Assembly (NCBI GenBank): GCA_938002705.1
Contig: CALLAG010000354.1
Coordinates: 1 to 5,257 of the forward strand
Reading direction: 5' to 3'
DNA length: 5,257 bases
Origin: an uncultured Saprospiraceae bacterium
GTDB lineage: Bacteria > Bacteroidota > Bacteroidia > Chitinophagales > Saprospiraceae
Positions 1-5,257 of the stretch are shown in pieces. Each line of letters starts with the position of its first letter. Position 1 is the first letter of the stretch. The notes beneath the pieces are model-generated. The model saw nothing but the letters and a program-made list of their open reading frames with translations, had not been told where the DNA came from and did not search any database. The position numbers and the translations under genes were made by a program.

Positions 1-312
1 CTTGGAGCGGCTTATCTTTCAGGTAATCGAGAACACTTGTCTATGGATTATTTATTACGTAATCTAAGTCCGACTAAGAGAAGCAAACGAATGCAAATTA
101 TAGAGATATGCATGTTCGTCTTTGCACTAGTCGTTATGGTCGTGGGTGGTGGCAATTTAGTATATACGACCTTGTATTTAGGTCAGGTATCTCCTGCGAT
201 GCATGTGTCATTAGGTTATGTCTATGCTATCGTACCGATAAGTGGATTGCTTATAATGTTTTTTTCGGTATACAATATTTTTTATTATAAAAACCAAAAC
301 GCTCAAGCGTAA
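1..312 (+). CDS. dctQ: TRAP transporter small permease DctQ, 5'-truncated by the window edge
   Basis: This is the small membrane subunit of a tripartite ATP-independent periplasmic (TRAP) transporter, which partners the large permease DctM in the inner membrane. The frame is open from base 1, giving 103 visible residues. DctQ proteins are usually about 150-180 residues, so the first helices are encoded upstream. The visible start reads G-A-A-Y-L-S-G-N-R-E-H-L-S-M-D, which fits the family's conserved segment (AA, a glycine/basic stretch, H, hydrophobic, D) after the second helix. A TTG at 37 lies in the middle of this conserved block and is not a credible start. Two hydrophobic helices follow (about residues 32-55 and 70-95), and S-P-A-M-H-V-S-L-G-Y-V-Y matches the family's last-helix entry. 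dctM begins 14 bases after the stop, supporting co-transcription. The family call is firm; the transported substrate is inferred only from the downstream genes. Confidence 0.9.
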   Translation, partial: LGAAYLSGNREHLSMDYLLRNLSPTKRSKRMQIIEICMFVFALVVMVVGGGNLVYTTLYLGQVSPAMHVSLGYVYAIVPISGLLIMFFSVYNIFYYKNQNAQA

Positions 313-326
313 TTAAATTATCTATT

Positions 327-1631
327 GTGTCTATAGAGATCATCAGTGTACTACTTTTATTTATAAGCTTCTTTGCATTATTAGCATATGGAGTGCCGGT
401 CGCTTTCTGTATAGGTATATCTACGACTCTGACGATCGTTATCAATATTGCAGCACTGCCAGCTATCACAACAGTAGCTCAAAGGATGACTACTGGTATA
501 GATAGTTTTGCTCTGCTGGCGATACCATTTTTTGTACTCGCAGGAGAACTGATGAATCGAGGCGGCATAGCCAATAGACTAATAAATTTTGCCAAGTCCC
601 TCATAGGAAGTCTACCAGGAGGTCTCGCTTATGTTAATATTCTTGCAGCTATGTTATTCGGAGCTATATCAGGTTCTGCTGTAGCTGCTGCATCAGCTAT
701 AGGGAGTGTGATGACAGAACGGATGGAAGAGGAAGGATACCCCCGATCATTTAGTGCTGCACTTAATATTACATCATCTACGACAGGACTCTTAATACCT
801 CCCAGTAACGTGCTCATAGTATATGCACTGGCCAGTGGGGGAGCCGCTTCTGTAGCGTCACTATTTATCGCAGGTTATATTCCTGGTATACTTGTAGGAT
901 TAGCACTTATGATTGTGGCTGCTATCGCAGCTCGCAGAGGTAATTATGCAAAGGGACAGAGTGTAGCGATAGGTACTTTATTTACAGATTTCCGTAAGGC
1001 ATTTTTTAGTTTGCTCATGTTGGTTATTATAGTAGGAGGTATAGTGCAGGGTGTATTCACAGCAACTGAGGCTGCCGCTGTCGCTGTCTTATATGCGGCT
1101 ATATTAGGCTTCAGTTATCGTACTATATCTGTGAGTGATCTACCCATCATATTATTAAGAAGTGCTAAGACCACCGCCATAGTTATGTTTTTAATTTGTA
1201 CATCTATGGCTATGTCGTGGTTGTTTTCATTTGAGAGTATTCCGCAGTTGATGACTGGTTTTCTATTAGAGACGGTGAGTAATCCTTTCCTTATTTTCTT
1301 GCTGATTAATATTACATTATTAGTGGTAGGTACATTTATGGATATGACACCAGCGATACTCATATTTACACCTATATTCTTACCGGTAGTCACGCAGTTA
1401 GGGATGGATCCTGTACACTTCGGTATTGTAATGGTGCTTAATTTATGTATCGGATTATGTACGCCTCCGGTGGGTACTATTCTATTCGTAGGAGCAGGAG
1501 TCGCTAAGATATCTGTTGCTGAAGTGATTAAGCCATTGATGCCTTTTCTTATCGCGATGATAGGTGTCTTGTTTTTGATAACATTTTTTGAAGGTATCTC
1601 TTTGTGGTTACCTCGTTTATTCGGATTGTAG
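327..1631 (+). CDS. dctM: TRAP transporter large permease DctM
   Basis: This is the large permease of a TRAP transporter, the subunit that carries the ion-coupled translocation pathway in the inner membrane. It has 434 residues, normal for the family, and is hydrophobic throughout with roughly a dozen helices. Family landmarks in order are G-V-P-V-A-F (22-27), F-A-L-L-A-I-P-F-F-V-L-A-G (61-73), S-G-S-A-V-A-A-A-S-A-I-G-S (115-127), the I-P-P-S helix break (157-160), F-T-A-T-E-A-A-A-V-A-V (244-254), G-T-F-M-D-M-T-P-A (335-343) and L-C-T-P-P-V-G-T (377-384). The two helix-break regions, near 150-161 and 376-385, mark the two halves of the IT-superfamily fold. The start is a GTG that gives an N-terminus S-I-E-I-I-S-V-L. 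The frame is open further upstream, but no ATG, GTG or TTG start lies between it and the dctQ stop. No binding protein (DctP) follows, so it is probably encoded before dctQ. With uronate-catabolic genes directly downstream, a uronate-type substrate is the best inference. Confidence 0.95.
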   Translation: MSIEIISVLLLFISFFALLAYGVPVAFCIGISTTLTIVINIAALPAITTVAQRMTTGIDSFALLAIPFFVLAGELMNRGGIANRLINFAKSLIGSLPGGLAYVNILAAMLFGAISGSAVAAASAIGSVMTERMEEEGYPRSFSAALNITSSTTGLLIPPSNVLIVYALASGGAASVASLFIAGYIPGILVGLALMIVAAIAARRGNYAKGQSVAIGTLFTDFRKAFFSLLMLVIIVGGIVQGVFTATEAAAVAVLYAAILGFSYRTISVSDLPIILLRSAKTTAIVMFLICTSMAMSWLFSFESIPQLMTGFLLETVSNPFLIFLLINITLLVVGTFMDMTPAILIFTPIFLPVVTQLGMDPVHFGIVMVLNLCIGLCTPPVGTILFVGAGVAKISVAEVIKPLMPFLIAMIGVLFLITFFEGISLWLPRLFGL

Positions 1632-1676
1632 CTGATTGTATTATCTCAATTATAAGTATAAAAATATTATAACAGG

Positions 1677-2714
1677 ATGAAAAAAATTGTAACGTTTGGA
1701 GAAATAATGTTGAGACTTAGTCCTCCAGGATGGAAGCGGTTTTCGCAGGCGAATAGCTTTGATGTGATATATGGTGGAGGTGAAAGTAATGTAGCTGTAT
1801 CATTAGCTAATTATGGACTACCCGTAGATTTCGTGACACGCCTCCCTGATAATGATATAGGTGATTGTGCACTTATGGAAATGAGAAAACGTGGTGTCAA
1901 TACTTCTAATATAGTAAGAGGGGGTGAGCGGCTCGGCATATACTTCTTAGAGACAGGTGCTGTAAGTCGTGGTAGCAAGGTCGTGTATGATAGAGCTCAT
2001 TCTTCTATGTCTACGATCCAGAAGGGCATGATAGACTGGAGAGAAGTATTTAAGAATGCACAATGGTTCCACTGGACAGGTATTACGCCTGCTATATCTC
2101 AGGGTGCTGCAGATGCTTGCTTAGAAGCTATCCAAGTAGCTAACGATATGGGTGTCACCGTATCTACTGATCTTAACTATCGCAAAAAACTATGGAACTA
2201 TGGTAAGTCCCCTGCGGAGGTGATGCCTGAGTTAGTCGCTGGATGTGATGTGATATTAGGTAACGAAGAGGATGCTGAGAAGCACTTTGATATACACCCT
2301 GATGGTGTAGATGTGACTCAGGGTGACTCTATGGATGCACAAGCTTACATGTCTGTCTGTCAGAAATTAATAAAGAAATTTCCAAGATGTAAGAAGGTCA
2401 TCATAACTCTGAGAGGTTCTATATCTGCATCTCATAACTCCTGGTCAGGGGTACTGTATGACGGACAGAAACTATATGAAGCGCCTACATATCAGATTAC
2501 ACATATTGTAGATAGAGTCGGCGGAGGAGATAGTTTTATGGGGGGATTAATCTATGGCTTACTGCATTATCAGAATGACAATCAGCAAGCTCTTAATTTT
2601 GCTGTAGCAGCATCCTGCTTGAAGCATACAATCTTCGGGGATGCTAATCTATCTACAGTCGCAGAAGTAGAAAAACTAATGTCTGGAGATGCAAGTGGTC
2701 GAGTCAGCAGATAG
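1677..2714 (+). CDS. kdgK: 2-keto-3-deoxygluconate kinase (PfkB family)
   Basis: This enzyme phosphorylates 2-keto-3-deoxygluconate (KDG) with ATP to KDPG, the third cytoplasmic step of the pathway encoded here. The 345-residue protein is a ribokinase/PfkB-fold sugar kinase. It shows the N-terminal F-G-E-I-M-L-R-L strand (7-14), the substrate-side G-G-G-E-S-N-V-A-V-S-L-A block (33-44), Y-D-R-A-H-S (104-109), D-L-N-Y-R-K-K-L-W (165-173), L-G-N-E-E-D-A (194-200), T-L-R-G-S (244-248) and the C-terminal V-D-R-V-G-G-G-D-S-F-M-G-G (278-290). D285 in that last block is the expected catalytic base. YDR, DxNxRxxLW and LGNEEDAE are typical of KDG kinases rather than fructokinases or ribokinases. G-G-G-D replaces the more usual G-A-G-D but keeps the anion-hole glycines. 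The ATG sits 45 bases after the dctM stop and gives the canonical M-K-K-I-V-T-F-G start; there is no convincing ribosome-binding motif. The following aldolase gene confirms the assignment. Confidence 0.93.
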   Translation: MKKIVTFGEIMLRLSPPGWKRFSQANSFDVIYGGGESNVAVSLANYGLPVDFVTRLPDNDIGDCALMEMRKRGVNTSNIVRGGERLGIYFLETGAVSRGSKVVYDRAHSSMSTIQKGMIDWREVFKNAQWFHWTGITPAISQGAADACLEAIQVANDMGVTVSTDLNYRKKLWNYGKSPAEVMPELVAGCDVILGNEEDAEKHFDIHPDGVDVTQGDSMDAQAYMSVCQKLIKKFPRCKKVIITLRGSISASHNSWSGVLYDGQKLYEAPTYQITHIVDRVGGGDSFMGGLIYGLLHYQNDNQQALNFAVAASCLKHTIFGDANLSTVAEVEKLMSGDASGRVSR

Positions 2715-2715
2715 A

Positions 2716-2752
2716 TAATTTGTATTATTTTCAAATTAGATAATTTTTTTTT
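2716..2752 (+). other. Weak hairpin plus T-run between kdgK and eda
   Basis: TAATTTG (2716-2722) and CAAATTA (2732-2738) form a perfect 7-bp inverted repeat around a 9-base loop, and a run of nine T follows at 2744-2752, then six A. The 10-mer TAGATAATTT occurs twice, at 2712-2721 and 2737-2746. The shape resembles an intrinsic terminator, but the stem has one G-C pair and the T-run starts five bases beyond it, so strong termination is unlikely. It could be a leaky attenuator, a 3'-end stabiliser, or chance in AT-rich sequence. Confidence 0.25.
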
Positions 2753-2774
2753 AAAAAACAATTCTATATACACT

Positions 2775-3449
2775 ATGGCAAGATATTCGAGAATAGAAGT
2801 AGCACTCACTATGGCAGAGACAGGTATGGTGCCTCTTTTCTATCATTCAGATGTGGAAGTAGGGAAGCAGATTATTACGGCATGTTATAAGGGGGGTGCA
2901 AGGCTATTAGAATTTACTAATAGAGGTGATTTTGCACATGAGGTCTTTAGAGAACTTAACTTATTCTGCTTAGAGCATTATCCTAAGATGATCCTCGGTG
3001 TAGGTTCCGTTACAGATGGCGCTACGGCATCACTATACATGCAGCTGGGTGCTAACTTTGTAGTCACTCCTGTATTACGAGAAGATATAGCTACAGTGTG
3101 TAATCGTAAGAAAGTTCTGTGGTCACCAGGTTGTGCTACTCTGTCTGAGATATGTCGGGCAGAAGAACTGGGCTGTGAGATTGTTAAGTTATTTCCTGGT
3201 GGAATCTATGGGCCAGACTTTGTCAAAGCGATCAAAGGACCGCAACCATGGACGAGTATAATGCCTACAGGTGGTGTAGCGCCTACTCAAGAAAACCTTC
3301 AGGCATGGTTCTCAGCAGGTGTTACTTGTGTGGGGATGGGATCTAAGTTGATATCCAAAGAGATAATCCAAAATGGGGATTACACCTTATTAGAAGAGAA
3401 GACAAAATCAGCATTATCGATCATTGAATCAATAAAAAATAATAAATAA
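2775..3449 (+). CDS. eda: KDPG aldolase (4-hydroxy-2-oxoglutarate / 2-dehydro-3-deoxyphosphogluconate aldolase)
   Basis: This class I aldolase cleaves KDPG into pyruvate and glyceraldehyde 3-phosphate, the last step of the pathway. It has 224 residues, slightly longer than the approximately 213 of E. coli Eda. Visible active-site features are L-E-F-T-N-R-G (45-51), in which E46 and R50 match the catalytic glutamate and arginine of E. coli Eda; G-V-G-S-V-T-D (75-81); the substrate loop S-P-G-C-A-T (117-122); the Schiff-base lysine K138 in I-V-K-L-F-P-G-G (136-143); and the phosphate-binding stretches P-T-G-G-V (164-168) and G-M-G-S-K-L (187-192). S78 stands where E. coli has Thr73, a conservative change. 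The ATG is 60 bases after kdgK, the longest gap in the operon, and kduD begins only 4 bases after the stop, suggesting coupled translation. The enzyme may also act on 4-hydroxy-2-oxoglutarate, as Eda proteins often do; context favours KDPG. Confidence 0.94.
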   Translation: MARYSRIEVALTMAETGMVPLFYHSDVEVGKQIITACYKGGARLLEFTNRGDFAHEVFRELNLFCLEHYPKMILGVGSVTDGATASLYMQLGANFVVTPVLREDIATVCNRKKVLWSPGCATLSEICRAEELGCEIVKLFPGGIYGPDFVKAIKGPQPWTSIMPTGGVAPTQENLQAWFSAGVTCVGMGSKLISKEIIQNGDYTLLEEKTKSALSIIESIKNNK

Positions 3450-3453
3450 ATAT

Positions 3454-4227
3454 ATGAGTATTCTCAAAGCATTCGACCTGTCAGGAAAAAAAGCTCTGGT
3501 TACTGGTTGTAACAGAGGTATCGGTAAGGGTATCGCATTAGGTCTCGCTGAGGCTGGAGCGGATATCTTGGGAGTCTCTGCGACGATAAAGTTGCAAGGC
3601 AGTGATACAGAAAAAGAAGTCACAAAGTTAGGAAGATCATTCAATGCGTATCAAGCTGATTTTTCTAATAGAAATTCGGTTTATGATTTTTTAGAGAAAT
3701 TGAAAACGGATGGACATTCTGATATAGATATACTAGTCAATAACGCAGGTACGATTATGAGAGCTCCTGCAGCTGAGCATCCTGACGAATATTGGGATAA
3801 GGTTATAGAAGTTAATCTTAATACACAGTTTGTATTAGCTAGGGAATTAGGTAAGCATATGATAAGCAGAGGGAAGGGTAAAATAATATTTACAGCTTCT
3901 CTCCTTACATTCCAAGGAGGTATAACAGTGCCGGGATATGCTGCCAGTAAGGGAGCTATAGGCAGTCTTGTGAAGGCATTATCTAATGAGTGGGCCGGTA
4001 AGGGTATATGCGTCAATGCAATAGCGCCTGGATATATAAGAACTGATAATACAAAAGCACTTCAAGATAATCCTGAGCGTAACCAATCCATACTATCAAG
4101 AATCCCGATAGATAGATGGGGTACTCCAGATGACTTTAAGGGACCAGCAGTTTTCTTAGCATCTGATGCAGCTAATTACGTAAGTGGAGAGATACTACTC
4201 GTAGATGGAGGATGGATGGGGCGATAA
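3454..4227 (+). CDS. kduD: 2-dehydro-3-deoxy-D-gluconate 5-dehydrogenase (SDR family)
   Basis: KduD interconverts 2,5-diketo-3-deoxygluconate (DKII) and KDG using NAD(H); here the reductive direction feeds KdgK. The 257-residue length is that of a classical short-chain dehydrogenase/reductase. The cofactor motif T-G-C-N-R-G-I-G is at 17-24, the structural N-N-A-G at 96-99, and the catalytic tetrad is N121, S149, Y162 and K166 (Y-A-A-S-K). P-G follows at 192-193. The C-terminus R-I-P-I-D-R-W-G-T-P-D-D (216-227), G-P-A-V-F-L-A-S and L-V-D-G-G-W matches KduD-type proteins closely, as does the N-terminal A-F-D-L-S-G-K. SDR specificity is hard to read from motifs alone (gluconate 5-dehydrogenase is a near relative), but kduI next door and kdgK upstream make KduD much the likeliest. 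The ATG follows the eda stop by 4 bases. No truncation or missing catalytic residue is seen. Confidence 0.91.
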   Translation: MSILKAFDLSGKKALVTGCNRGIGKGIALGLAEAGADILGVSATIKLQGSDTEKEVTKLGRSFNAYQADFSNRNSVYDFLEKLKTDGHSDIDILVNNAGTIMRAPAAEHPDEYWDKVIEVNLNTQFVLARELGKHMISRGKGKIIFTASLLTFQGGITVPGYAASKGAIGSLVKALSNEWAGKGICVNAIAPGYIRTDNTKALQDNPERNQSILSRIPIDRWGTPDDFKGPAVFLASDAANYVSGEILLVDGGWMGR

Positions 4228-4261
4228 GCTTCTCAATAGAAAATAATAATAATTATAGTTT

Positions 4262-4281
4262 GATAAAAAAATAAATAAAAA
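4262..4281 (+). promoter_or_regulatory. A-rich leader directly upstream of the kduI start
   Basis: The 20 bases before the kduI ATG are nearly all A with a few T, and contain no GGAGG-like motif. Bacteroidota genes commonly start without a Shine-Dalgarno sequence and favour A-rich, unstructured leaders, so this probably serves as the ribosome entry site. The role is inferred from composition only. Confidence 0.35.
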
Positions 4282-5115
4282 ATGAACCATACAAATTACG
4301 AAGTGAGGTATGCAACTAATCCGCAAGATTTTAAATCGTATGATACTCAAAAAATAAGACAGGATTTTTTGATCAAAAACCTATTCGAAGACAATAAAAT
4401 AAACTTAGTATACTCCCATTACGATCGCTATATCGCTGGTGGTGTCACACCTAAGAACGGACCCCTACAGTTAGAGACGATAGATCCACTAAGAGCTGAT
4501 TATTTCTTGGAGAGACGAGAACTGGGTATCATCAATGTAGGTCAGTCAGGAAAAGTAGAAGTAGATGGCACGAGCTATACTATAGGTTATAAGGAGGCAC
4601 TGTATGTAGGGAAGGGCAGTAAAGTCGTCACATTCTCTGGAGAAGGAGCGAGATATTATCTTAACTCTGCAACAGCACATCATGCTTATCCTACTAAGCT
4701 TATCACACAGGCTGATGCCGAGATAGTAGAATTAGGTACGCCGCAAGCATCTAATGCACGGACTATAAGAAAACTAATCGTCAATAGCGTCGTAGATACG
4801 TGCCAATTACAGATGGGTATGACGGAGCTTAAGGAAGGTTCCGTATGGAATACCATGCCAGCACACATCCATGATAGACGTATGGAGATCTACCTTTACT
4901 TTGAGGTGCCTAAGACTCAGGCTGTCTGTCACTTTATGGGAGAGCAAGAAGAAACAAGAGGTATATGGTTAGGTAATGAAGATGCTGTCATCTCTCCGCC
5001 TTGGTCTATGCATTGTGGATCAGGTACAAGTGCTTATACATTTATATGGGGTATGTGTGGCGAGAATCTTGACTATGGTGACATGGATGGATTCTCTCCG
5101 GCAGAGATCAAGTAA
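4282..5115 (+). CDS. kduI: 5-dehydro-4-deoxy-D-glucuronate isomerase (DKI isomerase)
   Basis: KduI isomerises 5-keto-4-deoxyuronate (4-deoxy-L-threo-5-hexosulose uronate) to 2,5-diketo-3-deoxygluconate, the entry step of the pathway for unsaturated uronates. The protein has 277 residues against 278 in E. coli KduI and is a metal-dependent double-cupin enzyme. The zinc ligands are all visible: H195, H197 and E202 in A-H-I-H-D-R-R-M-E (194-202), and H244 in P-W-S-M-H-C-G (240-246), each one position from the E. coli ligands H196, H198, E203 and H245. Other family signatures are Y-D-R-Y-I-A-G-G (47-54), F-L-E-R-R-E-L-G-I-I-N-V-G (75-87), Y-V-G-K-G (108-112) and the C-terminal F-I-W-G-M-C-G-E-N (254-262). 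The ATG is 54 bases after kduD, behind an A-rich leader. It is the last gene before a strong hairpin terminator. The assignment is firm. Confidence 0.97.
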   Translation: MNHTNYEVRYATNPQDFKSYDTQKIRQDFLIKNLFEDNKINLVYSHYDRYIAGGVTPKNGPLQLETIDPLRADYFLERRELGIINVGQSGKVEVDGTSYTIGYKEALYVGKGSKVVTFSGEGARYYLNSATAHHAYPTKLITQADAEIVELGTPQASNARTIRKLIVNSVVDTCQLQMGMTELKEGSVWNTMPAHIHDRRMEIYLYFEVPKTQAVCHFMGEQEETRGIWLGNEDAVISPPWSMHCGSGTSAYTFIWGMCGENLDYGDMDGFSPAEIK

Positions 5116-5153
5116 TAGATAATATCTTAATAGGTATTAATTATAATTTTTAG

Positions 5154-5197
5154 AAAAAGACAAAGTGATGAGCAGTGAGCCATCACTTTGTCTTTTT
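5154..5197 (+). terminator. Strong rho-independent terminator, probably bidirectional
   Basis: AAAAAGACAAAGTGATG (5154-5170) and CATCACTTTGTCTTTTT (5181-5197) form a perfect 17-bp inverted repeat around the 10-base loop AGCAGTGAGC. The right arm ends in a five-T tract, and the left arm begins with five A, which become the U tract if read from the other strand. It lies 38 bases after the kduI stop, so it ends this operon and could also end a convergent transcript from the right. Confidence 0.92.
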
Positions 5198-5242
5198 ATG
5201 TCTATAGTAGCATCTGTAAAGATTTCCGTAACATTAACAAGA

Positions 5243-5254
5243 CACTAATTAGTG
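5243..5254. repeat. 12-bp perfect palindrome CACTAATTAGTG
   Basis: CACTAATTAGTG equals its own reverse complement. It lies 46 bases beyond the terminator and 3 bases from the window edge. It could be half of a regulator site or part of a promoter region for a gene beyond the window, or a chance palindrome in AT-rich DNA. Nothing else around it decides this. Confidence 0.3.
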
Positions 5255-5257
5255 GTT

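Noticed and set aside
37..312. TTG at 37 as the start of a short 91-residue membrane protein
   Set aside because: The frame is open to base 1 and the upstream residues (L-G-A-A-Y-L-S-G-N-R-E-H) belong to the conserved DctQ block, so the gene is cut by the window edge.
1632..1676. Repeated TTATAA in the dctM-kdgK gap as a hairpin or operator
   Set aside because: TTATAA is a self-complementary AT hexamer expected by chance in such AT-rich sequence; there is no G-C pair to stabilise a stem.
2716..2722. TAATTTG after kdgK as a -7 promoter element for eda
   Set aside because: It is one base short of TAnnTTTG and no -33 TTG is seen at the right distance; it is better explained as one arm of the weak inverted repeat or as AT-rich background.
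3681..4016. 111-codon open frame on the minus strand inside kduD
   Set aside because: It is the complement of a fully conserved SDR coding region, has no recognisable motif, and is a shadow of kduD. The same applies to minus-strand frames inside dctM, kdgK, eda and kduI.
4252..4262. Possible internal promoter before kduI (TATAGTTTG resembling the Bacteroidota -7 box TAnnTTTG)
   Set aside because: The spacing within the box is wrong by one base and no suitable TTG -33 element lies upstream. The short gap and continuous operon layout do not call for a promoter.
5198..5248. 16-codon ORF starting at ATG 5198 right after the terminator
   Set aside because: It is too short, begins one base pair from the terminator's T tract, lacks any leader and has no recognisable sequence.
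1..5257. CRISPR arrays, tRNA or rRNA genes, insertion sequences, toxin-antitoxin or defence genes
   Set aside because: Nearly every base is accounted for by six well-recognised metabolic and transport genes. No arrayed repeats, structural RNA motifs or transposase/phage-like proteins are visible.

Overview
The window is a compact, single-strand catabolic operon, all on the + strand, from what looks like a member of the Bacteroidota. That assignment rests on moderate-to-low GC, start codons preceded by A/T-rich sequence with no convincing Shine-Dalgarno motif, frequent AGA arginine and ATA isoleucine codons, and protein motif variants I associate with that phylum (for example the V-D-R-V-G-G-G-D-S-F active-site block of the sugar kinase). 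I cannot name a genus.

Layout: positions 1-312 hold the C-terminal two thirds of a TRAP transporter small permease (DctQ), whose start lies before the window. Positions 327-1631 hold the large TRAP permease (DctM). Four cytoplasmic enzymes follow: 2-keto-3-deoxygluconate kinase KdgK (1677-2714), KDPG aldolase Eda (2775-3449), the SDR dehydrogenase KduD (3454-4227) and the isomerase KduI (4282-5115). Gaps between genes are 4 to 60 bases and AT-rich. A perfect 17-bp hairpin flanked by A and T tracts (5154-5197) closes the operon. The last 60 bases contain a 12-bp palindrome and no gene I can support.

How the genes work together: KduI converts 5-keto-4-deoxyuronate (DKI, the form taken by 4,5-unsaturated uronic acids after release from polysaccharide lyase products) to 2,5-diketo-3-deoxygluconate. 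KduD reduces this to 2-keto-3-deoxygluconate (KDG), KdgK phosphorylates KDG to KDPG, and Eda splits KDPG into pyruvate and glyceraldehyde 3-phosphate. The gene order is the reverse of the reaction order. The TRAP permease at the head of the operon probably imports a uronate or unsaturated uronate. Its solute-binding subunit (DctP), which would reveal the ligand, is not in the window and is probably just upstream. No lyase, unsaturated glucuronyl hydrolase or regulator is present, so the parent polysaccharide (pectin, ulvan, alginate or a glycosaminoglycan) cannot be decided here.

I did not find an undescribed system. This is a well-formed uronate-degradation operon made of known families. The points worth a second look are the transporter's ligand, the terminator with possible convergent use, a weak hairpin between kdgK and eda, and a few residue-level details.
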